NCBI GenBank assembly: GCA_027405735.1
Contig: JAPEHQ010000003.1
Coordinates: forward strand, 2,914,001 to 2,978,000
Source: Mucor racemosus
Lineage: Eukaryota > Mucoromycota > Mucoromycetes > Mucorales > Mucoraceae
Direction: 5' to 3'
DNA: 64,000 nucleotides
Part shown: positions 11,079 through 23,694 of the stretch, piece by piece
How positions within the stretch are numbered: position 1 is the first letter of the stretch
Layout of the letters: the number at the start of each line of letters is the position of its first letter
Notes under the pieces: model-generated
Told to the model about the DNA's origin: nothing
What the model saw: the letters and a program-made list of their open reading frames with translations, nothing else
Database searches by the model: none
Translations under genes and position numbers: made by a program

Positions 11079-12228
11079 CTAAAGAAAAGTAGAGAAAGCA
11101 GTTGCCACTAAACATAATAACATAGTGGTGCCGTACATGACAATATGTTGATTAGTAGCTTCAGATGAGCTACTTCCACTCTGTGTGCTAGCTGCAGTTG
11201 TTTCATAAATATCACATTGTAATTCAGATGGTGCTGTATAAGTGACATTGTTCAATTGTGCTGCAATCTTCAAGGCATCACCTTTGTTGAAGAAATCAAT
11301 CTCTAAAAAGTTGGGTTGACGACCAAAAGTTTGTGTACAGGTTTGAGCTTGTTTCAAAAGTGAAGAATCACTATTTGTAACATTGGATGTTCCTTTTTGA
11401 GGGATCTCAATAACAGTTGTACCCAATGTTAATGTACCATATAAGAAATGGTTCATAACATACATAACCTGAGTAGGATTATCAGGTTGAGAAGGTCTAT
11501 CAATAACACAACTAAATGATGATTCATTATGATTATCGTATGGTGTTTCAAAAGCAAAATCCCATTCGGGGAGAAGCCTGATGAAATTAAAAGGGGTAAA
11601 AAGGTTAATATTACAATGACATACATTTGCATTCAATGAACATGTCTTACCATGGCAATGTAGAAGTATCAGTTCCTTCATCCATAAAGTTAACTACTCT
11701 CTTTCCGCTAGAAATCATTTCGGCCAATGTTGGCCAAGTATAATTTCCATAAGCTTGTGTGTGAACATATTCAGTAAGGCCACTGGCATTATAAGCGGCG
11801 GCAAATGCGTCAACAGTAAATCCACCAAGGTTGTTCCACATAATGGTAACAACTTCATTTGGATTACTCTTTACCCAATCTGCAATAATTTTAAGAGTAT
11901 CTACTGCAGCACCTGCGTTTAATATAGAACATGATGTATGACAGAGTTGAATACTATCAGATGCAGAGCCTGCAGTAGTAGCGTTGGAAGATTTGATAGC
12001 TGATAATTTGAGACCTCTAACACCATCTGTGAGTTGTGTATTTACAGGGCAAGCTTGATTAGCTGCTGGATTAGCCACATAACCATATGCGTTGTGAGTT
12101 AAAATGTAGGTTAATGAGTTATAAGGCTTATCACACAAATCAGCATAGCCATTACAGAGTGTTTGAGCGTTTACTGTGGATGCAATAGCTGTAGCAATAG
12201 CCAATATAGATAAAGATGAAATATACAT
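11079..12228 (-). CDS. GPI-anchored PLC-like phosphodiesterase (PI-PLC X-like), 358 aa
   Basis: Two exons, 12228-11651 and 11577-11079, with a 73 nt intron (GTAAGA...CAG) splitting a Trp codon. Residues 1-21 form a signal peptide (MYISSLSILAIATAIASTVNA). The body is like the secreted fungal 'PLC-like phosphodiesterase, TIM-barrel' family: LTHNAYG holds His45, CHTSC holds His97, the likely counterparts of the two catalytic His of PI-PLC X domains, and NPNEVVTIMW follows. The C-terminus is Ser-rich and ends in a hydrophobic tail (MLLCLVATAFSTFL) expected of a GPI-attachment signal, so the product is probably at the plasma membrane or wall. The start is the Met at 12228, because the Phe-rich 22 residues encoded upstream would spoil the signal peptide. 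The substrate is unknown; fungal members are not proven phospholipases. Confidence 0.85.
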
Positions 12229-13709
12229 AGTTAATGAAAAATAAAAATGAAAGTGAAAAAAAAGGGAGAAAGGGAAAAGAGAAGGGAAAGACAAGAAAAG
12301 AACACAAAAAGGAAACTAATTTTAAATAAGATTGAAAGTTTATTTATGGATCATCATATTCATATATAGATTTAAGCGGAACGACAATCTTTTCAAGTAA
12401 TTTGGTTCAAAAACCACAATAAAATGATGAATTCGTTTCCTTGGCAAAAAGCTTAGATAAATGATTTTAGACTAAAACTACGATTATATATTATATTCAG
12501 TTCTCGATGCAACTACAAAAACCGTGCATAAATCCTCTTTGTTTTTACCCGACGTACATGTATGAAAATTTTAGCAATAACCAAGTTTATAGTATACCAA
12601 GATGGGCCATTTGGTTGCTATGTATCTGCTGTACCTGGTTGCTAGGTTCCCAGCTGTCAAAACATTCGTTCATTGCTATGGAAACCATTTCATTTTAAAG
12701 GGTTATCAGCACCTGAAGGTTTTCTACAAGTATTGCTCAATATCAAACAAAAAGCTTAGCAAAGTATCGTATTTGTCTAGACCAGATACGACTATTACTA
12801 CAAGTCCCTTTTCCACATAAATATTGTGTGGTAAACCAGTTTAAACTGATGACTATTTATTATTTATATGAGCCACAAACAATATATTTTGATAGATAGT
12901 AAATAGATACTTCTATTCGTTTTCACATACTATTTTGACAGTTTGTTTTCAAAAAGTCCAAATTGAGAAGAGATTCTCTCGGCAGAGCAACAAGACTAAA
13001 ACATCCATTCGGCCGAGAACATTTTACCGGTATTAATATGCGCTCCCTCAAATTTGAAAAATGTAGTAGCTTGATTTGAAAATAAAAAATCACAACCCTA
13101 GCAAAACAGTTCAAAAATAAGCTCTTTCAGTGCTTTTTAACGATACAAAAATATTTTAAATATTTCAACATTGCAGAAAACATGAAAATTGCATTTAATT
13201 TTATGTGAATAGCTATTAAAGACCTAAAAAAACTCTTTAGAACTTGTAAATAAAGAACAAATTCAAGTACAGATCTTTCGATAAATTTCAACGAATTTAT
13301 ACATTTTGCTATCAAAGTGTGTGTGTACCTAAAGGATTCGACAACAAGACATTTCTTTTTATTTATTTATTCTTGTCTATCATTACGAATATAGATAAGT
13401 TGATATTGTCGTAAAGAAATCCGACATCCCCATTTTTCAACTAACTGCCAGATTTCTCAGCCACTGCTACCACAACAACATATTTGATGCAAATGTTTAA
13501 GTTCATGTTACTTAATTGACCCTGTATCTCTTTGGCCAATAAAAGCACCCGTTACAATTTCAAACTCGTCGAGAAAGAGAAAGTAAGAGAGAAAGAGAGA
13601 GAGAGAGAGAAAATTGTAATTTACTCATTCAGGCAACCTGTTTCTGTTTCTGTTTCTCTCTCTTTTCTTTTTCTTATATTCCCATTCTGATTTTCAACCA
13701 TAAAAATAC
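12229..13709. other. Intergenic region between divergently transcribed genes
   Basis: Contains the 5' region of the PLC-like gene (purine-rich on plus just above its ATG) and that of the kinase gene. Short ORFs at 12507-12820 and 12923-13315 show no motifs and no splice logic. A (GA)n/(CT)n tract lies near the kinase start. Confidence 0.5.
13570..13675. repeat. GA microsatellite followed by CT-rich tract upstream of kinase start
   Basis: A GAGAAAGAGA-type purine run at 13570-13613 is followed by a TTTCTG/CTCTCT pyrimidine run at 13640-13675, about 35 bp before the ATG at 13710. Pyrimidine-rich tracts just above the ATG are common in fungal promoters and 5' UTRs; a regulatory role is inference. 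Confidence 0.6.
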
Positions 13710-16700
13710 ATGAGTTCAATTTCGCGTCCCTTATACCAAGCACAACTACCATACCAACACCTTTATACCATTTCAAAACAACCATTACTAGCAAAATATT
13801 GGATAGAATCTATACTTGGTTTTCGACTTCCTTCCAATGACCTTTATTATTGTCTAAAAGATGGATTTATCCTTTACAAGTCCGTCTTGATTATTCTATT
13901 ATCGAAATATATGCAATTGGACTAATTAAATATACATTAGAATTATTCAATTTTTAGTGAATAACGAACAACTATCTAATAATTATAGTATTATACAATA
14001 CAATGACAAGCACCCGGTAAATATAAATACATTACGTTTGGGGGAGGAAATAGGAGTACATGGACAGAAGGAGATTGATGAGAGGAAGGGAGTAGCAGTA
14101 GTGTATTTTAGCAGTAGAGAAGGGAGAAAAGAGAATTAAGCCAAATTAAATCGATTATAGGAAGATCGAATTAACTTGTTCTTGAAAGCAGCAAAAGATG
14201 TAAGTTGTTTAATTGCATAAAATAAACATGACGTTCTGAAAGAGAAAAAAAACTTCTAATGATAATAATCAGTTTGGTCTGCAATCGTCCGACTTGTTCA
14301 CAGTTAATGATTTAATTAATGGTGAAAATATGAATACTGTACTTATTTCAATAAGTATAATGATCTCCTTTATTCATTTCCTTTTCTTTCTTTCTCTTTA
14401 TTTAGGTTATTTCAACAATTTTAGTTTTTGCACATATTTATTCTTGTAAAAGATTTGCTGGCAAATCATCAACAGCATCAGCAAAAATATCACCTACAAG
14501 ATCACAATCACATACAATTAATTTAAATTTGACAAATACTCAAATACATAGATCAAACAGTGAAACTGCATTAATGTCAAAACAGCATCAAAGAATGAAG
14601 AGCTTTAATAATAATAATAATAATCTACATACTAACTCCACAATTCCTGCTATAAAGACAGCTGATATCAATCAGGATTATGAACAGGGGTTTTATCAGG
14701 AGCATCGTATCAAGGAAGATCGAGAGGAGGAAAAAGTAGCCATAGAAACACAAAGAGATGCTGTTATCAAACAACATGATACAATACTATCTCCAGCCTC
14801 ATTATCAAATCATTACAGCAATAAAGCGCTTCCTAGTTGTCCTCCTCTTTTATCGACAAAGAAATCAGGACATTATAGATCCTCATCAACATCTTCTTCT
14901 ATTTTGGAAAGAGTTTGGGGTGAACCACCATTTGATATTCAAAGACCTAACTGTGTACCTGGGTTTGGTCCTTTTGACATTACAACATTTAAAGATGATG
15001 ATGATGAAGAAGAAGATCAAATTTCAATACAAAGTTTCTTGGATAATACTTCATCAACCATTGATTTTGATGAGGATAATGATATTTATGACGCTAAACA
15101 AAGCCATACACCTTCATCTTCTGGTGATAGTGGTTATGGCACAAGACGTAAAAACAGAAAAAGGTCTTCATCTATTCAACCACAATCAAAATCTACTACC
15201 GAAAACAATAAGGTGCAAAATTTGTTTGAAGCTCTATTTGCTCCTGTAACAACCACACCATCACCCCCATCATTAAAAATACATCCAACAAGCTCTAAAA
15301 GTACCGCTTCTTTAACCGGCACTCATAGTAGTAGGAGCAGCAATAGAAATAGTATTACTAGTCCAACAAAGAAATTATCTTTATTATTCTCAAAATCACG
15401 TGCTAGCCATCAACAGCAGATCAAGGAACCACATTTTGTAAAATACCAAACATGGTCTAATAACAATAGTAGCGATAAACATAAGCTTTCACCTACAAGC
15501 ACAGCTAGTACAAGTATACGTAGACCACACGAAGAAAATTTATTTAAATGTAACGATATTATAGAAGAAGAGTCATTGCCACCTATAATTAAAATACAAG
15601 ATCCAATTCCAAAGAGATCATCTTTACAGCAAAGAGGAAGAAGAAGAACAGACGCTTCATTAATACGAGTTAAATCGGAAATAATGACACCACCTTCTAT
15701 TGTAACTACACCAACACCCGCATTACCGAAATCTTCACAATATGGTCGTCGTAAATCAATTGGTTCCCTTGATTTACTATCTCCTGCAACACCTAATACA
15801 GCACTTTCATTGATTTCTCCTACAATAGAGAATAGTAATATACTAGATCATTGTGATCAAGACGGTAATATGATAGCCCGTTATGTAAGTAAATTGTGAT
15901 ACAAACATGTAAACACTGACTAAAAACATGATAGAAATTGGGAAATGTGATTGGAAAAGGTCATTTCGGCACAGTATTTAGGTGTGTTTATCATATAAAA
16001 CTTAAATATTTGACAGCTCTCATAATATTTGCATTATATTAGGGCCCTTGATTTAATATCTGGTAAAACTGTTGCAGTAAAGCAGATCAACCTTAAAGAT
16101 TCTCGAAAAGCTGATATTGAAGATATGATGCAAGAAGCGTCTTTACTTGGCTCATTAACACATTGTAATATTGTTAAATATGAAGGATTTATTCAGACAC
16201 AAGAACATATGAACATTGTATTGGAATACGTTGAAAATGGATCCTTATTGCATACATTGAAACATTTTGGTAATTCTTTACCAGAACATTTAGTAGCTTC
16301 TTACTGCTATGATATATTGCAAGGTTTAGCTTATTTACATCAACAAGATGTTGTTCATTGTGATTTAAAAGCTGCTAATATACTTACTACCAAAGCCGGT
16401 GATGTCAAATTATCTGATTTTGGTGTATCGTTAAATTTAAAATTGAAGAATCATGAAGAGAACCTAGTTTCTGGGACGCCATTTTGGAGTGAGTCTTTTG
16501 TTTTCTCTTTTGTTTGTATAATTAATAGCTAATATAAATGAATAGTGTCACCTGAAGTAATTGAACTTAAAGGAGCATCAGTTCAATCTGATATATGGTA
16601 ATTTTAGAAGGCACAAATTATATATGTGTAATAATCTCAACGGTATTGTTTTCTTGTAGGTCATTAGGTTGTACTGTAATCGAATTATGTACAGGAAAAC

Positions 16701-17788
16701 CGCCTTATTCAGATTTATTAACAATGACAGCCATGTTCAAGATTGTTGAGGATGATTGTCCTCCTTTACCAGAAGAGATATCAGACGTAAGTCGATTTTT
16801 GATTAATCAAACGAAATCTATATACATTAATACATATGCATAGGATTTGAAAGATTTCTTGAAATTGTGCTTTAAGAAAAATCCAGTTGAAAGACCAAAA
16901 GCAATCCATTTAATGCATCACCCTTGGGTATTACAAAAGGAGAGAAATGTACCACCACCAAACACACCATTGACACCAACAACAACAATTAATAACAATA
17001 GTAGTATATTACAAAGTTATCTAAAAAAAACTATTAAAAAGGATGATAATTTCACCTCGTTGGATAACTCGAATACTCAAAATCATCCTGAACCAAAACG
17101 TAAAAACTCTACAGTTAGCATGTTATCTCCAATCAATAATATTTCATCTCCAATTGCACCTTTTGTAAGACCAGTAGGCCATTTGCATAGTATGGTAAAA
17201 ATCACATTTACAGAAGGTATGTGTATAGTTGAATACAAGCAATTGGCCTGCCAATCATACTAATAATCTGTATAGGATCTGGTCCAATGTGCCCTCTCTG
17301 TTCACAACGTAACCATGAAACTGCTTCCATGTGTACAACTGGATGTGGGCTTGTTTGTCATCCTCAATGCTATGAAAGCCATGTAAGTAGAAAAATTATA
17401 TGTACAAAGCATTGATTTTTAATATTTTAAATTGCTTGCTTACATCAAGTCTTCTCCTGCTGCGTCTCCCGGAAAATGCCCTTTGTGTCACCTTGCATCT
17501 AGGAATTTAAAGGATCCATCTCTAGTTGAAAAATGTTCTCATACGATTCCTCATAGTTTTGCTCCTCCAAAACCGACTGCTTCAATTTCCACTCAACTGA
17601 CAAGCATCTTCAAGAAAAAGGAAAGTAATAGGAAAACTACTGGACTTGATGATTATTCCAAATACATGAAAATGAACAATGCAAGAAAATCATCACAACT
17701 TATGCTACAAACACAACAAACAGGATCTCCAACTACAGTTAGAAATAGCACTAGCAAAACATGGTGGAAAAAGAAATCTCAACAATAA
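13710..17788 (+). CDS. CH domain - SepH/Cdc7-like protein kinase - C1 protein, 1106 aa
   Basis: Twelve exons: 13710-13879, 13941-14016, 14161-14199, 14273-14338, 14406-15884, 15935-15981, 16043-16488, 16546-16597, 16660-16786, 16844-17216, 17276-17382, 17450-17788 (3321 nt, one open frame). Residues ~27-130 read as a calponin-homology domain of the Vav/Cdc24 type ([45 protein letters not shown]). Then ~480 Ser/Asn-rich residues, an STE-type kinase at ~610-865 ([12 protein letters not shown] with Lys639, [27 protein letters not shown]) closest to the septation kinases Cdc7/SepH, and a C1-like zinc finger at ~948-1003 ([21 protein letters not shown]). The catalytic loop reads HCDLK instead of HRD. 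The exon 2 donor is the least certain. Likely a MAPKKK-like regulator of septation or polarity. Confidence 0.82.
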
Positions 17789-17838
17789 ATTGTATATTCT
17801 TTTATATATATATATATATAAGTAAAAAAAAAATCTTG

Positions 17839-18075
17839 TTATAATCTACTATTCTGATATGGATTGCGAGAATAACCATAGAATATAGGACTTATTGCAG
17901 ATGCATTGAATTGTTGTTCTTGTGGTTGTCGTTGATTATGAAATTGGGGTATTTGAGCTGGATATCGAAAAACTTTAGTTCCTTGAAAAGCAGGATGGAT
18001 TTGAGATTGGCCAGTGTTGTGTTGGTTTAATAGGGGCATTATTGCATTAGGTTGATGCTTAGCGTTAATATTCAT
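17839..18075 (-). CDS. Small Gln/Asn-rich protein, 78 aa, unrecognised
   Basis: A single-exon frame, convergent with the kinase gene and only 50 bp from its stop. The ATG at 18075 is preceded on the minus strand by a pyrimidine-rich run and a TATATAA-like box, as in expressed fungal genes. The product is rich in Gln, Asn, Pro, Ile and Tyr (for instance NQRQPQEQQFN), with no signal peptide, membrane segment or known motif. It could be a short unstructured protein or a chance frame in the 3' region of the kinase gene; the weak support is composition and position only. Confidence 0.35.
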   Translation of the reverse strand: MNINAKHQPNAIMPLLNQHNTGQSQIHPAFQGTKVFRYPAQIPQFHNQRQPQEQQFNASAISPIFYGYSRNPYQNSRL

Positions 18076-18382
18076 ATTATATAAAATAGAAAGAAGGAAG
18101 AAAAGTAAACGAAAATGATGATATAAACTATGACTGTGTGGGGAAATCCATTATCTGTGTAACTAATAGAAAAAATAGAGAAATCAAAATATCAGGTGTA
18201 TTTCACATTAGATTAGTAGTAGCATATAATTTTATTTGAGAAAAAAAAAGAGGGGAAAAATAGTTAGAGAGAACTAGAGAAATAATATAAACGCGATTGA
18301 ACAGTTTATTTGTGCAAGAATATTATAATTACAGTTTTATGTGGGTGTGTATTATGTTGTTGTATTTAGTATTTAGCTTTAA

Positions 18383-18712
18383 TCATTCATCATCTTCTTG
18401 TACTGTCTGCGTTTGTTGTTGTTGTTGTTGTTGTTGTTGTTCTTCATCATCAGATAAAAAGAAATCATCATCCAAATCAAAAGCATCTTCCAAATCAAAA
18501 AGCATGACAATAACAAACAACATGGGTAAAACTACCTTTGGTCGCATCACTTGCCTTGTGAATTGAACAACAATAGTTCCAAAATATGAAGGTGATTGTA
18601 ATAAGGCATTTGGTGTTGATGACGCTGATGCCGCTGCTGCCGCTGCTGCTATCACTCGTGAACTAACGTATTGATATGGAAATAGTGAAAATCCTACTTC
18701 ATTCGAGGACAT
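18383..18712 (-). CDS. Small single-pass membrane protein with poly-Ala and poly-Gln, 109 aa
   Basis: A single-exon frame. I chose the Met at 18712 (MSSNEVGFSLFPYQY) rather than the upstream one at 18787, because the extra residues are translated from the pyrimidine-rich leader. The order is: N-terminal region, Ala7-run (about residue 23), a stretch RQVMRPKVVLPMLFVIVMLF with one hydrophobic segment at about 62-74, an acidic tail DLEDAFDLDDDFFLSDDEE, nine Gln, and TQTVQEDDE. A basic flank before and acidic tail after the hydrophobic segment resembles small tail- or signal-anchored proteins, but I do not recognise the family. The (TGT)n repeat on the plus strand encodes the Gln run and could vary in length between strains. 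Confidence 0.5.
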   Translation of the reverse strand: MSSNEVGFSLFPYQYVSSRVIAAAAAAASASSTPNALLQSPSYFGTIVVQFTRQVMRPKVVLPMLFVIVMLFDLEDAFDLDDDFFLSDDEEQQQQQQQQQTQTVQEDDE

Positions 18713-19999
18713 GATGATGCTAATGATGAGCGAAGAAATTAAATCAAAGGAAAAAGAAAAGAGATTCAAAAGGAAGAACCCCACCAAATATTACAGTAAT
18801 AATAAAATATTCGGAGCTTTGTGAGCTGAAAAATTCATGTTTTATAATAGTTTCAAAGAATTTTAACGGTCTTTTGAACAAATATGAATTCCAATTAATA
18901 GCTGTATTAAATACTTTATTTTGTGTAGTATTAGATAATAATTTTTTATGCAGTTTAATAATAATAATAATATGGAGTTCAAGATCACATCAAAACTACT
19001 GTTGCAAAGCTGACTATGAAACTTCACAACGGTAACTTTATATTTCACATCTTTTATATCAATTAATTTTGCATTGAATGGTATCAGTCGATAGCTCAGA
19101 GTCAAATAAATTGCCAGTAGTAAAAAAATCAGTAAAAATTGCATATTTCATATCAAAAACACAACGAATAGCCCTGAATTTACCAGAAATCTCAGCATTT
19201 TTAGCACTTTAAAAAGCGCATAACTCCAGCGTTAAGCATTGCTTGACGCTCCAAAGCATACCAAACGGTTACTCTCGATCAGTAGATATCATTTATTGAG
19301 TTAATGCATTTTTTTTTTGGTTGATGATTTTGCCCTTGTAAAGGTAAGGGAAAAATCGAGATTTTAACAAAACTCAAAATTTCACCAGAAAAACAAACAT
19401 TTTTCATATAGTATATATTGGTAAAAACTGACGGCACAGAGTCCGCCTTCCATACTAAACTGTTTTTTGCGAGATCTGTTAACTATTTTTTTGATTATTC
19501 TAGTAAAAACTAAAAATCAAGTTTTTCAACAATAAATCAGGGATTTAGGGGATTAAAGTAAGAAAAAAAATACTATTAGCTAGAACACTATGAGTTATAC
19601 CAAAAGTATTATTAAATATTTTTATATTTACTAGTATAATTGGGATGAAAAAATCCTTGAAAGGTTAAGAATTTTCCTAAAATTGCGATTTTGAATTTTT
19701 TGAAGCCATTGCAATCCTTGCCTTTTAAGCTCCGGTATCACTATTTTTGGAATTGGCTGTATGTTTGGTAATGATATTATTGGAAACCACGAGCAATGTC
19801 AAAATAAGAAATAAGGACATCGTTAACAGATGCTTAGTATATTCAAGTATACACCTGAAACTGACTATTGAATATTACACTAAAAATTTCGTGCAAAAAT
19901 GGATTTGAAATAAAGAAATTTTACATACCACAGAAGAAAATTTGGTTTATTCATGCTATTTTTATAATGCAAATACTATATATATATATGTATACGGTC
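18713..19999. other. Intergenic AT-rich stretch
   Basis: No supported gene. 19,141-19,760 has the mixed texture of a decayed repeat, but no second copy was found in this window. Confidence 0.5.
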
Positions 20000-22900
20000 T
20001 TACTGTCTAATCTTAACTCTGACATAAGGAACATCTACATCTTCATCATCTGCATCATTGACACAAATTTCAAAGATCACAGATTTAACATGAGGAGGAA
20101 TTGGTTTCTTGGATACAGTTTCAACAACCTGAGATAATTTCATATTTAATCTTTCGGCAGCCTTCTTCTTGTTCATAAAGAACGAATAAAGCATGGAAAC
20201 ACCAGAAGAAACCATAGTAACTTCCAACTTGTGCTCATTTTGGAAGTAATCAATGAATTCTTGCAATGTAATATCTTTATCGATATCGAAACGATCCCAC
20301 AAGGTAAATTTGATACCATTATATTCAATAACTGGTGCAGCAATAGGTTCAGAGAAACCAAAGAAAGGCAATGCCAAATTGACAAAGCCGTTCTTGTATT
20401 GTTCCAAATCCTTCTTACCATCAATAATCTTGTAAAGTTCAAGACAAACTAAACCAGTAACCATAGCAGTGGTAGTAGCAATGGCAGGAATAATCTTACC
20501 AGCAATGAACTTGGTCTTGTAACGATCAGCAGGTGTAATACCATAGTTCATAGCACGCAAATTGGATGCAGCAGTAATAAAATCAATGTGATGGTTGGAA
20601 TCATCATCCTTTTCAAATTCTGCAGGTTGCAAACGGAAGTTACCTACACTGGAAGGAGCAGGCAAGTTGGCAATCACATCATCCAAAGTATCATTACCGG
20701 AATCGTTATCAACAGTTTCATTTTCTTGAACTTGGATCTTGACGCCTTCCTTGGGCTTGAATTCAGGAACAATAATATTAGCAAGTTCCTTACGGAAATA
20801 ATTATCATTAGTTTCTTCCTTTAAACCATAGTTGAAAGCATGCAAATTAGCAGCATCAATGATAAAGTCAAGATGAGCACGGTTATCAACATCAAAGGTG
20901 AGAGGAGTAGGTGCACGCTTAGGTCCAGACCAGAAGAGTTGTCCAGTAGATGTAACGGCATCAGGGGGGAAATTGAACAATAATTGACGAATGTTGTTAC
21001 TGAATAAATCCTCAAATTTGAAACGAGCCCATGAAACACAATCAGAGAAAGAGTTGGGTTTATCATTGGTTAAAAAGTTGTAGACAGTTTCGATGGTATC
21101 CTTGCTGGTACCGCCTTGTTTGAGAGTAGCTTCGATAAAGTTGGGTTGAGTTAAATACAAATTGACGTTATCGGCAGGTTGTTTAAAGTAACCTTCAAAC
21201 AAATCACGAGCCCATTGAATTGTATGTTCAATAGCATTGGGAAAATTCTTAAGGGTACAAATGGGAATGGACTTCTCTGGAGGATCTTGAGATGAAGAGT
21301 AGGATTCGGTCAAGAAAGGAATAATGACTTGTGTATTACCCTTAGTACCCAAAGTACCAGATTCCAAAAGAGGTTTACGATAATAAACACATCTTCTATC
21401 CATATATTTACGAGCTTCAACATTATCAAGGGCATTGGTAACACCATCCAAAGCCTCAAAGAAATCATCATCATAAACATTCTCAGTCTCAGGACCAACA
21501 CGTTCTTGATGAATAGTAATCTTACCATTCAAATCAGGGTTCATCTTGCTCACAGCAGCAGATGCACATTCAGATTTCAATTTCTAATCAATGTGTTTAC
21601 ATGAATATCAATATGCATTCAGATAAATTAAAATTATTACTACAACTTACACCAACATCACCAGCTCTGAACAAGAATTGTCTGTTCAAGTTACTCTTTT
21701 CAATTGTATCCATATCTGTAATGGTTAAATGACCATTAGGACCTGAACCCAAACCCATCATAGCCCAGTTCTTGAGCATTTCACAACCAATAGCACCAGC
21801 ACCAACGAGGAACTCATTAGTATTGGCAATCTTTTCTTGGAAAGCTTTACCAAAGACAGCAATTTGACCATCATAACGAGAGCCAGTAGGAGCGCAAAGT
21901 TCTTCGGTCAAAGGAACGCTGGTAGGAAGTGCTTCAAGTGCATCGAAATACATATATTGATGAATAGGGCTGAATTTTCCACTAACGGATTTCAAAACTT
22001 CTTGAGCAGCTAAACCACCAAAAACAGCAACCATGGGAGCAAGCTCACCTAATGATTGGTAAGCTACTTCCTTGATCAATTTCTCGTCTAATTCAGGCTT
22101 CTCATCAACAGTAGCAACAAGAGCTTTGGTTTGTTCAAAGACTTCGTTGGCATCTTGTTCGTTTCTAGGCTTAGGGTAGCGACCATGTTTCTCAACAAAT
22201 GTAGATAAAGCTTGGAAAGCAAGATGCAATTGCATAGGACGATCGAATTTAGCGAAATCAGATACCAAAAATTCGGGCTTGGTCAATGATTCATTGAAAG
22301 ATTTCTTAAAGAACAAAATTAGTACAAGATTTCATAAATCCATAAAACAAAAACTTACGAAATCAACATATTTAGGCACCTTAACTTGAGTAAAGAGACC
22401 ACCATTGGTGTATTCACCAAATGAAGAAGTGTCACCAATACTGAAACTGTAAGGACCAAATACCTTGACTTTACGAGGTGTAATATCATTCAATTCTGTC
22501 ATGCCTTGGATTTCCTTGAAAGTAACATAATCGCCATCTTCTAAACCATGACGAACTTCATCTAAACAGGTAACAATACCTTCCTCCTCCTGATTATGCA
22601 TTTAATATCATATGCATTACACACATTATTGATAAGCTGATTTGTATATATTACCTTTGAAATATTAGCAACCATGCCATGCAAAGGTTCCTCACCAGTA
22701 GTATCAATGATTTCAAATTTGGATCCAAAATCATTGAAAATACGGCTATATATAAGATATAAGCAAAACAATGAATACCACATGTTATCTATAAATTAAA
22801 CTTACCCGAAAAGACCACGAACTTCAGTAGAAATGAAATGAATGTTGTTGGCATGACAGATTTCAGAGATAGCTAATTGCTTGGATAAAGGCATCTCAGT

Positions 22901-23398
22901 GACTACAACAACCTTGTATTTCTTCAAGGCTTCTTCAGTCAATTCACCTTCCAAAAGATGAACAGGGACATATTGATTCAATTCAGCCAATTTAGGTTGA
23001 GTAATCTTAGCACGAGGTTGGCCAACATCTTGTTCGGTTAAATAAAACTATTTCTTTTGTTAATCCCAATTTTCAATATTGTAATTCAAAGGTAATTAGT
23101 ACCTGAGCAGATAAATCAGTGATAGCAGCAGGTGTAGGATCCCAAAGGGTAACACTCTTGACACCAGCTAAAACAACATTTTTAGCAATCTCTACACCAA
23201 GACCTTTTAGGCCAACAACTAAAACGTGAGCAACGCTCATCTTTTTCATGGCTTCATGACCCAAAACATAACTTTATATAAAAACGCGTGATATTAATAA
23301 TCAATTTAAAAAGAGTTCTTTCATGACAAAACTTACAGTTGACGAGAGTATAATCCTTCATCAATAGTTTGTTCGGAATCGACATTCATATTAGACAT
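20000..23398 (-). CDS. UBA1: Ubiquitin-activating enzyme E1, 1010 aa
   Basis: Seven exons on minus: 23398-23337, 23271-23103, 23047-22806, 22745-22655, 22589-22359, 22304-21651, 21583-20000 (3033 nt). The enzyme adenylates the ubiquitin C-terminus with ATP and passes ubiquitin through a Cys thioester to E2 enzymes. It starts [21 protein letters not shown], then [12 protein letters not shown] opens the inactive adenylation half ([16 protein letters not shown]). The active adenylation half has [19 protein letters not shown] and [17 protein letters not shown]. The catalytic Cys is about residue 592 in PICTLKNFP, close to Cys600 of the yeast enzyme. The C-terminal ubiquitin-fold domain ends [10 protein letters not shown]. 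The length is normal for the family. The cyclophilin gene lies 300 bp upstream on the same strand. Confidence 0.97.
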
Positions 23399-23694
23399 TT
23401 TATTTTTATAATCAATTAGATATGAAAAAAAGAAAAAAGAAAAGTAAAAATGCTACTCAAGGTAACATTATAAAGCAAAATTTAGTAGAATGTGCGAGAT
23501 TTCTACGTAGTTTGAATAATCACATACATCGCAGCAAAATGTACGTCATTTGAGCAACTCGTAGTAGAGTGTGCCATTGCAAGGTGTTCTTAGAGATAAG
23601 GAACGTCTTTTATCCAATAATGAAAAAGAACGTATGAAATGGCATGTAAAAATCTGATAAAACTTTATTGAAGAATCATATCGAAGAGATTAAG

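Noticed and set aside
12507..12820. Two overlapping short plus-strand frames upstream of the kinase
   Set aside because: They share the same DNA in two frames, have no motif, and no splice path leads into the kinase gene.
14529..15899. Long frame taken as the whole N-terminus of the kinase with a TTG start
   Set aside because: The frame is open upstream to a TTTAG acceptor at 14405 and continues from CH-domain exons; TTG is not a usual fungal start.
18297..18566. Cysteine/serine-run frame on plus
   Set aside because: It is the other-strand reading of the (TGT)n repeat that encodes the Gln run in the minus-strand gene.
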